Source: an uncultured Myxococcales bacterium
GTDB taxonomy: Bacteria; Myxococcota_A; UBA9042
Length of the DNA stretch: 64,000 bases
Direction of reading: 5' to 3'
Assembly: GCA_903842345.1 (NCBI GenBank)
Contig: CAIMLR010000004.1
Location: 248,001-312,000 of the forward strand
A model generated the notes under the pieces. The model saw only the letters and a list, made by a program, of their open reading frames with translations. It was not told where the DNA came from and ran no database searches. How positions within the stretch are numbered: the first letter of the stretch is position 1; each line of letters opens with the position of its first letter. The position numbers and the translations under genes are program-made. This document shows, one piece after another, positions 16,753 to 26,104 of the stretch.

Positions 16753-17436
16753 ATGATCGAAATCGTGCTGTGCAATCTCAACTTGCAGGCTGCCGAACGC
16801 GGCGGGTGCGAGCGCATTGCGCAGGCGATCCAGACGCTGCTGCCAGAAGCCCACATCCGGCTCCTGCATTTTGCCGAGATTCGCCGCGATCCGGCGCTGA
16901 TTGCCCGCGCGACGGCGCTGGTGCTGGGGCCCCAAGGCACGCCGTTTTCCGCCTACGATCGGGCTTTCCTGCCGTGGCTGCGGGCGCTGGCTGAGGTGTT
17001 CCCGGGGCCGATGCTCGGCGTGTGCGGCGGCATGCAGGCGCTCGCGCTCGCGTGGGGCGGTCGACTGACGACGGCGTTCGGCGAGTCGGTTGGGGAGAAC
17101 TACGACGGTTTGCGCAAAGTTCGCGGGCCGCTGGACGTGCGACTGGACGTCGCGGCGCTGCCGGCCTGGCTGCCCGACGCGTCGCGGCGCAAGCTGCTGC
17201 GGTGGCGGGATCTGGGCGGTCAGTGTTTTGAGAGCCACGTGGAGCAGCTGGCGGAAGCGCCGAGCGCGTTTGTGACCGTGGCGTGGAGCGACGTCACGCC
17301 CGTCGAGGCGATGGCGCACCGGCGGCGGCCGATTCTCGCAAGCCAATTCCATCCGGAGTTGGGCTGGGACGACGGCTGCGAAGCGGGTCGGGTCTGGCTG
17401 CAGGCGTGGCTGGAGCTCGTGCGCGCGTTGGCGTGA
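16753..17436 (+). CDS. Class I glutamine amidotransferase-like protein
   Basis: 227 residues. The triad of class I (GATase1) enzymes is complete: Cys91 in MLGVCGGMQ, and His200/Glu202 in SQFHPELGW. VLGPQGTPFS is the substrate loop before the nucleophile. It would hydrolyse glutamine or a gamma-glutamyl bond (as GGH/PuuD-like enzymes do). No synthase partner is adjacent, so a gamma-glutamyl hydrolase role is as likely as ammonia supply. ATG three bases after the hydrolase stop. It ends directly against the convergent cyanophycin-operon protein (TGA then TCA with no gap). Confidence 0.83.
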   Translation: MIEIVLCNLNLQAAERGGCERIAQAIQTLLPEAHIRLLHFAEIRRDPALIARATALVLGPQGTPFSAYDRAFLPWLRALAEVFPGPMLGVCGGMQALALAWGGRLTTAFGESVGENYDGLRKVRGPLDVRLDVAALPAWLPDASRRKLLRWRDLGGQCFESHVEQLAEAPSAFVTVAWSDVTPVEAMAHRRRPILASQFHPELGWDDGCEAGRVWLQAWLELVRALA

Positions 17437-18279
17437 TCAGCGCGGCTCGGCCTTGCCCGCCATGATCCGCTCACCCAGCGCGGCAAAATGCCCGGTCAAT
17501 ACGTCCGCATGGTGCCGCGTCTCGACCGGATCGACGTTCGGGTGCACCGTAAAGAGCTGCCCCGAGCGGGCCACGTAATCGGGCAGGCGCAGGGCCGCGA
17601 GAAGCGCGTCGCGCGCCGCAACCGGATCGGCGTCAATTCGCAGCGCAGCGTTCATGATTTTGCGCCGCAGCGCGGCAAAAAGGAACATCGGCGAGCCATT
17701 CATGTCCGCGGCCACGTGGTGGAATTCCGCCGGCCAAGTGTCGTCGAAATTCCGGGTCAAGGGCTCCCAATCCGCGCCTTGGCGCGCCGCCAGAATCAGC
17801 GAAAACAGCCCAACCTGGCCGAGAAAATGCTCCGGAGCAAAGAACTTCTCGGCGTGACACAGGTCGTGGAGCGCGAACTCAAAGTTGCTGGCCTCGTGAC
17901 CGGTGGGCACGCCTTCTGGCAACAGCGAGACAATGCGTTCGCCGCGCGCCTGCACGGCCAGCAGGTCCAGCGGATCGGGGATCGCGAACCGCGCGTGCAA
18001 CCGGCGCGTACCGTGCGCCCAGGCGTTCAGGCACTCCGCGACCTGCTCCTCCACGCGGTAGACGTGGCGCTCCGACAGCGTGGCGACGGCTATGTCATCG
18101 ATCTCGCACGGCAACTGTGGGTTACGCACACCCTGCCGCCAGCGCCGATCGGCCGTGCGCATCGCGCCGCGCAGGACAAACGTGCAGGCCAAAACGCCGG
18201 GCTGGACAATCGCGGCCTCGCCAGCTGCGAGGGCGGCGCGCCAATGCGCGTCAAGTCCGGGCAAAGCGTCAACGTTCAC
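17437..18279 (-). CDS. Unknown protein coupled to cyanophycin synthetase genes; His/Glu-rich helix
   Basis: 280 residues, no signal peptide, no family recognised. It looks mostly helical. A striking cluster, EFALHDLCHAEKF (Glu134, His138, His142, Glu144), is followed by EFHHVAADMNGS (Glu185, His187, His188). Together these resemble a di-metal site in a helical bundle, but this is inference. TPEGVPTGHE-like and RFAIPDPLDLL segments are other likely conserved patches. Its ATG overlaps the stop of the Mur-ligase-like gene by four bases (ATGA), and that gene overlaps cphA the same way. It is thus the third gene of a tight cyanophycin operon. A role in polymer processing or arginine/aspartate supply is possible; nothing in the sequence proves it. 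Confidence 0.72.
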   Translation of the reverse strand: MNVDALPGLDAHWRAALAAGEAAIVQPGVLACTFVLRGAMRTADRRWRQGVRNPQLPCEIDDIAVATLSERHVYRVEEQVAECLNAWAHGTRRLHARFAIPDPLDLLAVQARGERIVSLLPEGVPTGHEASNFEFALHDLCHAEKFFAPEHFLGQVGLFSLILAARQGADWEPLTRNFDDTWPAEFHHVAADMNGSPMFLFAALRRKIMNAALRIDADPVAARDALLAALRLPDYVARSGQLFTVHPNVDPVETRHHADVLTGHFAALGERIMAGKAEPR

Positions 18280-19937
18280 GACTCAACCGCTCCTGCCGCA
18301 CGCAACTGGGCAATCGCCGCGGAAAAATCGTCGTGGATGAGCAGGATCAGCAGATGCCCGGGCTGGGCGTCGCGCAGCGTCTCGGCGATGCCGCTCGGCT
18401 CATCCGCAGTCGTGACAAGCGCGGCCTCGGGCACGCCTTCAAGCGTGTAGTAGCGGTGCAGGACCGTCGTGATTTCAGCCTTTTCCCGACCGCGCAGGTA
18501 GTGGTCCGTGTCCTTGAGGACCACGCGATCCGGCCGAAACGCGAGCGTTGCGGTCACGAGCGCGTGCATCAGCGCATCGGTGCGGTCGCCCGCCTGGCCA
18601 ACAAGCAACGTGCGCTGGGTTGACGGCCACGCGTCAATCAGCGCCGCCACTTGCCGGACGCCATCGGGATTGTGGGCAAAGTCGACGAGGATCGTCGCAC
18701 CGTTCAGGTGCAGCACGTTGGCGCGCCCCGGGTTGTCGGCGACCGTGGAGCCAAAAGCCGCCAGACCGGCCGCGATTGCCGGAACCGGCACAGCCATCGC
18801 ATGCGCCGCGAGCGTCGCCGCCAGGGCGTTGGCCACGTTGTGCGGCGCGTGGCCAGCAAACGTCGCCGGAATGTCCGCGAGCCGCGCGACGAATTGCCGA
18901 CCCGCCGCCGTTTCGAGGAAGATCGCCCCGTCCTGCGTCCACGCGCGCGTGCGCCCGGGCAGGCACGAAAGGTCGCCGTAGTGCTGCGAGAACCACGCGA
19001 GCGCGTAGGGCCCATCGGGCAAATGCAGGCGTTGGGCCGCGGCCACGAGCGGCTCGCACCCGGCGTTCAGGAGCAACAGGCCGCCGGGACGGATGCCTCT
19101 GCGAATCGCCAACTTGGCGTCCGCCATCGCATCTTCCGTCGCCACTTGCGGGTCCAGATGGTCGTCGCTGACGTTGGTCACCAGCGCAGCGTCCGCCCAC
19201 CGCGACGCCAAACCGCGCCGCAGCAAACCACCGCGCGCCGTCTCGAGCGCCGCCGCCTGCACCTGCGGATTGCGCAACACCTGGCGCGCGCCGCCCGGGC
19301 CAGTCCAGTCGCCCGGCGTCACAAGGCGGCCGTCCAACATCAGGCCGTCTGTCGACGTATTGCCCGCGAACAGACCGTGATGCCGCAGGATGCGCGCGAG
19401 CATCCGCGCCGTCGTCGTCTTGCCGTTGGTCCCGGTGATGAGCGCGTGCGGGATCGTCTGGAGCCGCTCCGGCACATCCGGCGTCGCGGGCAGCTCATCC
19501 AGCTGCCACGTCTGGCCATGCGCGCCCAGACCCAACGTCAGGCCCTCGTCGTCCAGCAGCCACGGCAGGCCTCGCGCATCCGCCGCCGCGATCCACGCCA
19601 TCGCCCGCGGCTGCGCCTCCGCATCCGCCAGCGCGTGCAGGGCGACCAGTTCCACCGGCGCTTCTGCACACGCCGCCTCGGCAAGCTCTGCCGCAGTTCC
19701 GAGTTGATCGATCGGCGCCGTGAACGCCCACGTCGCACATCCCGCACCCGTCGTCCGGCCAAACGCGGGATCGGGCCACGCCAACGCCGCCGCCGCCGCG
19801 GTCACGCGCTGACGCCATGACGCAAACGCACCCTCCGCGTCGTCACCCGGGGCGAACTCAACTTCCACCGCAGCGCCGGGAGCCGCTAACCACCAGCTTG
19901 GCCCCGTCAGGCGCCGCGCAGCAACGGCTCGCATCAA
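18276..19937 (-). CDS. Cyanophycin-synthetase-like Mur ligase lacking the ATP-grasp domain
   Basis: 553 residues. Residues 165-540 are a Mur-ligase-type module: P-loop ITGTNGKTTTARML (168-180), LETARGGLLRRGL, TNVSDDHLD, GHAPHNVANALAA and LVDFAHNPDGV. These match blocks of the full CphA encoded just upstream (e.g. AITGTNGKTTTSRML, LETARGGMLRAGL). Residues 1-150 resemble the CphA N-domain (ADARGLPWLLDD vs EARGIPWIRLND). The ~270-residue ATP-grasp module, which adds Asp in CphA, is missing: the N-domain joins straight to the Mur module. So it may ligate arginine or a related residue only, or act as a CphA partner. Overlaps cphA and the downstream gene by 4 nt each. Confidence 0.88.
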   Translation of the reverse strand: MMRAVAARRLTGPSWWLAAPGAAVEVEFAPGDDAEGAFASWRQRVTAAAAALAWPDPAFGRTTGAGCATWAFTAPIDQLGTAAELAEAACAEAPVELVALHALADAEAQPRAMAWIAAADARGLPWLLDDEGLTLGLGAHGQTWQLDELPATPDVPERLQTIPHALITGTNGKTTTARMLARILRHHGLFAGNTSTDGLMLDGRLVTPGDWTGPGGARQVLRNPQVQAAALETARGGLLRRGLASRWADAALVTNVSDDHLDPQVATEDAMADAKLAIRRGIRPGGLLLLNAGCEPLVAAAQRLHLPDGPYALAWFSQHYGDLSCLPGRTRAWTQDGAIFLETAAGRQFVARLADIPATFAGHAPHNVANALAATLAAHAMAVPVPAIAAGLAAFGSTVADNPGRANVLHLNGATILVDFAHNPDGVRQVAALIDAWPSTQRTLLVGQAGDRTDALMHALVTATLAFRPDRVVLKDTDHYLRGREKAEITTVLHRYYTLEGVPEAALVTTADEPSGIAETLRDAQPGHLLILLIHDDFSAAIAQLRAAGAVES

Positions 19938-22738
19938 TCGGCCTCTTCCGGCCGCGGCAGTCGCACGCCGCGCTCATCGCGCACCAGACCGGCGACGCTC
20001 AGCGGCACTTCATCCTCCTGCGGCTGCGCGCTCACGCCCTGCGGCTCCTGAGCTTCCTCCGGCGGCCGCCCCCCCTGCTGCTGATGGTGGTAGATGATTT
20101 GCTTCCAGGACCGCGTGACCTTGTCGCAGAAGACCAACAGCAAATCTCCGGGCTTGCAGCGATCCAGCGCGTCCTGCAGTGCGTCGACTTCGTGCGTGAT
20201 AATCGTCAGCTTGTCGGGCGGGAAACCGTTGGCGATCAGGCCTTTTTGCAGCAGCAACGGCACCTCGCGGTCGGCGCGACCGCGCGCGTTGTCGTCCCGC
20301 CGCAGGATGATTTCATCAAACGAGTGCGCGGCAATGCGCGCCACTTCCAGGATGTCTGAATCGCGGCGATCGCCCGGCGCCGCCAACACGCACACGCGCT
20401 TGCCACCTTGCCCCAACACGCCGCCCGCCACGAGGTTGTCGACCAGCGCGCACATCGCCTGGACCGCCGCCGGATTGTGGCCGTAGTCGAGCAGCACCTT
20501 GAAACCGAGGCCGTCATAGACGTTCATGCGCCCCGGCGTCTGGAAGAACGTCGAGTCAAACGTCCGCAGCCCGTGGCGAATGTCGTCGAGCTTGACGTGC
20601 ATCGCGTAGGCCATCGCCGCGGCAAACATGGCGTTCTGCACGTTGTGCATCGCCTTGCCTTCCAGCGTCGCCGGAATCAGGTGCGTCCAGAGCAGCGGCA
20701 GGTGCTGGCCGCGGTCGTACAGCGCAATCATGTGACCGTTGACGCCCGCCTCGAGCGCGACCGCCTTGCCGCCCGCGCGGATGTGCTCGCGGACCAGCGC
20801 GTGCGCCGGATTCATCGTGACGTACCACACGTGCTTGGCCTGGCTGTGGTCGGCCATGTGCAGGCACAAGTCGTCGTCGGCGTTGAGCACCACGGCTTCA
20901 CGCGCCACTTCAATCGGAATCCGCTTCACCGCCGCAAGCTGCTCCAGCGTGTCCACGCCGCCGAGCCCCAGGTGGTCCGCGCTCACGTTCAGGCAGCACG
21001 CGACGTCCGGCCAGCGATAGCCAAGCCCCGCGCGCAACATGCCGCCCCGCGCCGTCTCCAGCACCGCCACCGTCACTTTCGGGTCGCGCAGCACCATTTG
21101 CGCGGACATCGGCCCGGTCATGTCGCCTTCCACCGTCCGCTGGCCGTCAATGTAGACGCCATCGGTCGTGGTGAGCCCGACAATCTCGCTGCGCAGCTTG
21201 AAGATGTGCGCCAACATGCGCGACGTCGTCGTCTTGCCGTTCGTGCCGGTAATCGCGGCGATGGGAATGCGCGCCGACGTGCCCGGCGGAAACAGCATGT
21301 CGATGACTTTGCCTGCCACGTCGCGCGGCTTGCCTTCGCTGGGCGCCACGTGCATGCGGAAACCCGGCGCAGCGTTCACTTCGCAGATCGCGCCGCCGAC
21401 TTCCCGGTAGCTTCGCGTCATGTCCTGCGTCAGAAAATCCACGCCGATCACGTCCAGGCCAATCGCGCCCGCGACGCGCACGGCCATCTCCACGTTGTCC
21501 GGGTGCACGGAGTCGGTCAGGTCAATCGCCGTGCCGCCGGTCGACAGGTTGCCCGTCGAGCGCAGGTACAGGATCTCGCCCTCGGGCAGCACGCTCTCGC
21601 GCGTCACGCCCGCCTGCTCCATCAGCCGCTCAGCCTGGTGGTCAAACGCCAGTCGGGTCAGCACTTTTTCATGACCGATGCCGCGCCGCGGATCGCTGTT
21701 CACGATGTCGACGAGCTCGCCAATCGTGTGCTTGCCGTCGCCGACCACATGGCCGGGCACGCGCTTTGCGACCGCGACGAGTTCGCCGTTGATCACGAGC
21801 ATCCGGTGGTCAAAACCCGCGACAAACGTCTCCACCAACACCGCGCGACTGTGCTCCGCGGCCTTTTCAAACGCGAGCGCGACCTGGTCTGAAGTCGTCA
21901 GGTTGATGGACACGCCGCGCCCGTGGTTGGCGTTGAGCGGCTTGACGACGACCGGAAAGCGAATCGACCGCGCGGCTTTGACCGCGTCCTCCGCCGAATA
22001 CACCATCTCCTGACGCGGCACAGGCAGCCCCAGATCCGCAAGAATCTTGTTGGTCTCCTGCTTGTCGCTGGCGATCTCCACGGCGATGTGCCGCGTTTCG
22101 CTGGTGACCGTCGCCTGGATGCGCTTCTGCAGCTTGCCGTGACCAAACTGCACGAGCGAATGGTCGTTCAGGCGAATCCACGGAATCCCGCGCGCTTCCG
22201 CCGCCCGCACGAGGCTGCCCGTCGACGGCCCCAGAGCGCGGCGCTGCGCTTGGCGGATCAGGTCGTCCAGCTCCAATGAAAAGTTGAAGTCCGGATCCAG
22301 CTTGGCGTCCGGCGCCAGTTCCGCCGGCACCAGGTGGTGCAGCAGCTTCATCGCGAGCTCCGCCGCCGCTTGGGCGACGCGCGCTTCTTCGTACTCAAAC
22401 ACCACGTGATATTCACCGTGATGCCCGGAGCCGCGCGTCTTGCCAAAGCTCACGCGCGCGCCGGCGAGATTCTGCAGTTCAATGGCGACGTGCTCCAGGA
22501 CGTGGCCCATCCAGGTGCCGCCATCTTGGCGCAGCCGCTGGACGAAACCGCCGCGCACGCCGGGACTGCACGTGTGTTCCCAAAGGGTCGGCACGCGCTC
22601 CAGGAGCGCATCGACAAACCCCGGGATCGCGTCCGAGGGCTGGTCCTCAAGCGGCCCCAACTGCAACGTCCAGCGCATGACTGGAAAGTGCGCGTAAAGA
22701 TTGGGACCTTGATAGACGCGGGTTTCTGTGACGTGCAT
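19934..22738 (-). CDS. cphA: Cyanophycin synthetase
   Basis: 934 residues. It makes multi-L-arginyl-poly-L-aspartate from Asp, Arg and ATP, without ribosomes. Three parts are visible: an N-domain (1-160, WMGHVLEHVAIELQNLAG is typical); an ATP-grasp domain (about 220-485, DKQETNKILADLGLPVP, VVVKPLNANHGRGVS, EVNAAPGFRMH) that adds Asp to the backbone; and a Mur-ligase domain (about 490-880, ITGTNGKTTTSRML, LNVSADHLGLGG, LLDYGHNPAAV) that adds Arg. Length is near the family norm. The C-terminus adds a Gln/Pro/Glu-rich tail. First gene of a three-gene operon with 4-nt overlaps. No cyanophycinase (CphB) is in the window. Confidence 0.96.
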   Translation of the reverse strand: MHVTETRVYQGPNLYAHFPVMRWTLQLGPLEDQPSDAIPGFVDALLERVPTLWEHTCSPGVRGGFVQRLRQDGGTWMGHVLEHVAIELQNLAGARVSFGKTRGSGHHGEYHVVFEYEEARVAQAAAELAMKLLHHLVPAELAPDAKLDPDFNFSLELDDLIRQAQRRALGPSTGSLVRAAEARGIPWIRLNDHSLVQFGHGKLQKRIQATVTSETRHIAVEIASDKQETNKILADLGLPVPRQEMVYSAEDAVKAARSIRFPVVVKPLNANHGRGVSINLTTSDQVALAFEKAAEHSRAVLVETFVAGFDHRMLVINGELVAVAKRVPGHVVGDGKHTIGELVDIVNSDPRRGIGHEKVLTRLAFDHQAERLMEQAGVTRESVLPEGEILYLRSTGNLSTGGTAIDLTDSVHPDNVEMAVRVAGAIGLDVIGVDFLTQDMTRSYREVGGAICEVNAAPGFRMHVAPSEGKPRDVAGKVIDMLFPPGTSARIPIAAITGTNGKTTTSRMLAHIFKLRSEIVGLTTTDGVYIDGQRTVEGDMTGPMSAQMVLRDPKVTVAVLETARGGMLRAGLGYRWPDVACCLNVSADHLGLGGVDTLEQLAAVKRIPIEVAREAVVLNADDDLCLHMADHSQAKHVWYVTMNPAHALVREHIRAGGKAVALEAGVNGHMIALYDRGQHLPLLWTHLIPATLEGKAMHNVQNAMFAAAMAYAMHVKLDDIRHGLRTFDSTFFQTPGRMNVYDGLGFKVLLDYGHNPAAVQAMCALVDNLVAGGVLGQGGKRVCVLAAPGDRRDSDILEVARIAAHSFDEIILRRDDNARGRADREVPLLLQKGLIANGFPPDKLTIITHEVDALQDALDRCKPGDLLLVFCDKVTRSWKQIIYHHQQQGGRPPEEAQEPQGVSAQPQEDEVPLSVAGLVRDERGVRLPRPEEAD

Positions 22739-22773
22739 GGCGATTCGCAGCGTCCGATGGGACGGGAACGCGG

Positions 22774-22802
22774 AGTGTAGCGACAGATCCTGCGGTCGCC
22801 AA
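22774..22802 (-). promoter_or_regulatory. Promoter of the cyanophycin operon
   Basis: On the minus strand: TTGGCG (22802-22797), 17-bp spacer, TACACT (22779-22774). It lies 35 bases before ATG 22738. Confidence 0.6.
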
Positions 22803-22997
22803 TCGCCAAAGCGCGGTAGAATCAGCGATCAGCGTCACAAGGAGGTGACACAAATTGTAACTCGCGCAAGTTTGACTCTTCTGGTAGGATTTGCCCGCCC
22901 GGTCGATTGGCCGAGGTTTTTTCATAGCTTGGCGCGGATTTCCGCGGCCGGAGGCACACTCCCGCCGGGCCCGCGCTACCGCGCACGGAGTGCAACT

Positions 22998-25900
22998 ATG
23001 TTCCTGCCCTCACCCCGTTTCACCGTTGGTGTCTGTGCCATCGCGGCCCTCGCCGTCCTGACTTCCGCTTGTGGCGACGCGCACACGGCGGGAACGGGCA
23101 GTGACGACCTCGGCATCGGTCTGGGCCTGCAGCCCGGTCAGCTCGCGTCGCTCGAGTCGGTCGACACGCAGCTCAACGAGACCAAGGTCACCGCGGGAAC
23201 GACGGTCACAGTGACGTGCATCGGCCAGCCGGGCGAGGTGAAGATTCCGCTGCCGACGTACAACGTCACGCCGAACAAGGGCGTCACGACGGACAAGGCC
23301 AACTTGACGGCGACGCTGACGGGCACGTACCAGGTGCAGTGCACCCTGCCCGACCGCCAGACCAATCCCAAGGACAAGTCGGCCATCCTGACCGTCAACG
23401 CCGGTCCGGCGACGGCTCTGACGACGACGATCAATCCCGGCACGATTCACGCGGGCGACGTCGCGAGCGCGGCTTGCTCCGGCAAGGACCAGTATGGCAA
23501 CGACGTGGGCAAGGACGGCATCGCGTGGACGTTGGCGATCGACCCGCCGACTGCTGGCACGATCACGGACCTGACCGTCACCGGTTGGATCGCGGGCAAC
23601 GCGACGGTCAAGTGCGGCCTCGACAGCTCCCCTGACGCCACCAGCGATGGCGCGCCGCTCGTCATCACCGCGGGCGCCGCGTACAAGACCACCGCGACCG
23701 TGACGCCGCCGACGTTTGAAGCCGGTGCCGGCAGCACGCAGGTCACCTGCGCCGCCGTGGATAAATGGGGCAACACGGTTGACGCGTCCGGCGCGACGCT
23801 CATGTACCCCAAGGACCTGACGTCGGGCAGCGGCGGGCTGACGACAACGAAGTCCGGCAAGTACGACATCCTGTGCATGATGACCGACGTCACCAAGGAC
23901 AACGCCACGCCGGGCACGCTGACTGTGACGCCGGGCGCGCCGATCTCGATGACGCTGATGCCCAAGCCCAAGCAGCCTTTCTACAAGATCGACGACACGA
24001 TCAAGATGTTTGGCCTGGGCAAGGACAAGTTTGGCAATGACGTGCCGGAGATGCCGCTGCAGCAGCCGTGCGCGGTCGATCCGCCCGAGGGCGTGACGGT
24101 GAACGCTGGCGGCAAGAGCTACTCCTTCAACACCGACGGCCACTACCACTTCGCCGGCATCAGCCAGGACTACCCGAGCCTCTCGGCGGAGACCACGCTC
24201 ACGTGCGATTCCGTCGGTCCGATGGTGCTCATCACGGAGCCGAAGCGCGGCGCAACGCTCAACGGCGACCCGCTGGTCCACGTCAAGGGCACCGTGATCG
24301 ACGCGACCAGCGCGCTCAAGTCCTTCACCATCGGCGGTCAGGTCGTGACGGTCGCGGGCGATGGCTCGTTCTCTTTCGACATTCCGAGCGTCTGGGGCAT
24401 GAACCCGATCGAATGGGAAGCGCATGACGAGTGGGACAACATCTCCACCGGCGTGCAGACCTACTACTACTCGACCAAGTGGTACCTGTCTGACTTCAAC
24501 GCGCCCAAGGACAGTGAAATCAACGACGCGATCGGCATCTGGCTGTCGCAGACGGTCCTCGACCACCCGCCGCATGATCACGTCCACCCGCATGACATCG
24601 CGACGGTGCTGGAAATCGTCCTTGGTTCGCTGGATCTGAGCTCGCTCCTCGGCGCGAACGGCATCCCGGTGAACGTCCCGATCGCCGGCCCGATCGCCAT
24701 CAACGGCAACATCTACATCAAGAACGTCAAGCTGGGCGACCCGTCGAAGAACGACGGCTATCCGGTCATCGCGATGGAAGTCCTGCAGGGCGGCATCCAC
24801 GTCGGCGCGACGATCTACTCGTTCTCGGCGGACATTGAGATGGACATCCAGACCGCGTTTGGCCTGCCGCCCGTCAAGGTGACGATCCAGATCACGGCCG
24901 ACAAGATCGACCTGGGCATTGACCTGTTCCTGACCAAGGATCCCGCGACCGGCAAGCTGGTGAGCACGGCGAAGAACACGACGCTGCAGTTCACCAACCT
25001 GAAGGCGCTGCCGATCAATGGCCCGCTGTCCAATGTGATCAACCCGATCCTCGGCCAGATTGAGTCGGCGATTCTCGCACCGCTCACCAACCTGCTGACG
25101 GGCATCCTCGGGCCGACGCTCAACAACACCATCGGCGGTGCGCTGGGCAACGCGCTGGGCGCGCTCGCGATCAACACGACGATTCCGCTTGGGCCGTTCA
25201 TCGGCAAGGGCGCGCCGGCCAACCTGAAGCTGACGTCGGACATCGGGACGCTGTCGTTCCAGGCCAAGCAGGGCATCGTGTTCGGTCTGGCGGCGTCCAT
25301 GACGGCGGAGAAGAAGGTGCCGCACGACATTCTCGGCTCGATTGGTCGCGCCGGTTGCCTGGCGGACAAGGCCAAGCCGGAAGTCTTCAACCCGACTGAG
25401 AAATACGGTCTGGAAGTGGGCCTGGCGGACGACTTTGTCAACCAGCTGCTGGAAGCGATTTGGAATGGCGGGCTGCTGCAGTTGGCGCTGGACTCGTCGG
25501 TGCTTGGCAACGTCGATCTGTCGACGTATGGCGTGAAGGACCTGTCGGTCGAGACCGATTTCCTCCTGCCGCCGATCCTGAACACCTGCGCGGACGGCGA
25601 CTGGCTGACGTTGCAGATCGGCGATCTGGGCATCCACGCGATGCTGAGCTTCAGCGGCACGCCGATTGACATGTACGCCTACGCGATGGTCACGGCCAAG
25701 GTGAAGATTGAGGCCGTTGCGGACCCGAAGAACCCGGGTTCCAAGGCGATTTCCCTGACGCTCGACCCCAAGAGCGTCGCGCTCAAGCTGGAAGTCACCA
25801 AGATCAACTCGGAGGCGCTGGCGTTCAAGGACATCTTCGTGTCGCTGATCACCGGCCTCGTGCCCAGCCTCGTCGGCGGCATCTCCGGTGGCCTCGGCGC

Positions 25901-26030
25901 GATTCCGCTGCCGTCCATCGACCTGTCGACCCTGTCGCCGTCGATCCCCAAGGGCACGACGCTCGGCATCGACATTCAGGAAATCGCCAACGTCGCGGGC
26001 TACACGTACATCCGCGGCTCGATCAAGTAG
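22998..26030 (+). CDS. Large lipoprotein with Ig-like repeats and a possible TULIP/BPI-like half
   Basis: 1,010 residues. ATG 22998 opens a lipoprotein signal ending LTSAC; the in-frame upstream extension has no signal and is rejected. Residues ~45-400 hold four or so Ig-like beta units of about 90 residues (TVTCIGQPGE, VASAACSGKDQYGNDV, VTCAAVDKWGNTVD), with recurring Cys pairs and a KDKFGNDVPE-type loop. An Ig/cadherin-like piece (VLITEPKRGATLNGDPLVHVKG) follows. The last ~400 residues are amphipathic beta/alpha sequence including DDFVNQLLEAIWNGGLLQL near residue 813. That is reminiscent of the BPI/TULIP lipid-binding fold; low certainty. Probably anchored in the outer membrane. Followed by the PAD lipoprotein gene. 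Confidence 0.75.
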   Translation: MFLPSPRFTVGVCAIAALAVLTSACGDAHTAGTGSDDLGIGLGLQPGQLASLESVDTQLNETKVTAGTTVTVTCIGQPGEVKIPLPTYNVTPNKGVTTDKANLTATLTGTYQVQCTLPDRQTNPKDKSAILTVNAGPATALTTTINPGTIHAGDVASAACSGKDQYGNDVGKDGIAWTLAIDPPTAGTITDLTVTGWIAGNATVKCGLDSSPDATSDGAPLVITAGAAYKTTATVTPPTFEAGAGSTQVTCAAVDKWGNTVDASGATLMYPKDLTSGSGGLTTTKSGKYDILCMMTDVTKDNATPGTLTVTPGAPISMTLMPKPKQPFYKIDDTIKMFGLGKDKFGNDVPEMPLQQPCAVDPPEGVTVNAGGKSYSFNTDGHYHFAGISQDYPSLSAETTLTCDSVGPMVLITEPKRGATLNGDPLVHVKGTVIDATSALKSFTIGGQVVTVAGDGSFSFDIPSVWGMNPIEWEAHDEWDNISTGVQTYYYSTKWYLSDFNAPKDSEINDAIGIWLSQTVLDHPPHDHVHPHDIATVLEIVLGSLDLSSLLGANGIPVNVPIAGPIAINGNIYIKNVKLGDPSKNDGYPVIAMEVLQGGIHVGATIYSFSADIEMDIQTAFGLPPVKVTIQITADKIDLGIDLFLTKDPATGKLVSTAKNTTLQFTNLKALPINGPLSNVINPILGQIESAILAPLTNLLTGILGPTLNNTIGGALGNALGALAINTTIPLGPFIGKGAPANLKLTSDIGTLSFQAKQGIVFGLAASMTAEKKVPHDILGSIGRAGCLADKAKPEVFNPTEKYGLEVGLADDFVNQLLEAIWNGGLLQLALDSSVLGNVDLSTYGVKDLSVETDFLLPPILNTCADGDWLTLQIGDLGIHAMLSFSGTPIDMYAYAMVTAKVKIEAVADPKNPGSKAISLTLDPKSVALKLEVTKINSEALAFKDIFVSLITGLVPSLVGGISGGLGAIPLPSIDLSTLSPSIPKGTTLGIDIQEIANVAGYTYIRGSIK

Positions 26031-26042
26031 CACCGCGCTGCG

Positions 26043-26066
26043 TCGCCGCCCGGAATTCGGCGGCGA
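26043..26066. terminator. Perfect 8-bp hairpin after the large lipoprotein gene
   Basis: TCGCCGCC and GGCGGCGA pair around an eight-base loop, 12 bases after the stop codon. No T-run follows, so it may terminate poorly or act on RNA stability. Confidence 0.4.
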
Positions 26067-26104
26067 TGCGGCGCGCGTTTGCCCGCACCTGACGCACTGC
26101 GTCG

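Noticed and set aside
15652-17352. Extension of the DNA-methylase frame to 845 residues
   Set aside because: The extra part is antisense to the hydrolase and amidotransferase genes and lacks any domain; the methylase starts at 15651.
22839-22848. Strong ribosome-site-like AAGGAGGTGA
   Set aside because: No start codon opens a usable frame at the right distance, so probably chance.
22728-22997. Upstream extension of the large lipoprotein to 1,100 residues
   Set aside because: It would bury the signal peptide that begins at ATG 22998.
23010-26033. 1,007-residue open frame on the minus strand
   Set aside because: Shadow of the large lipoprotein: Arg/Val/Asp-rich composition, no signal, no known motif.
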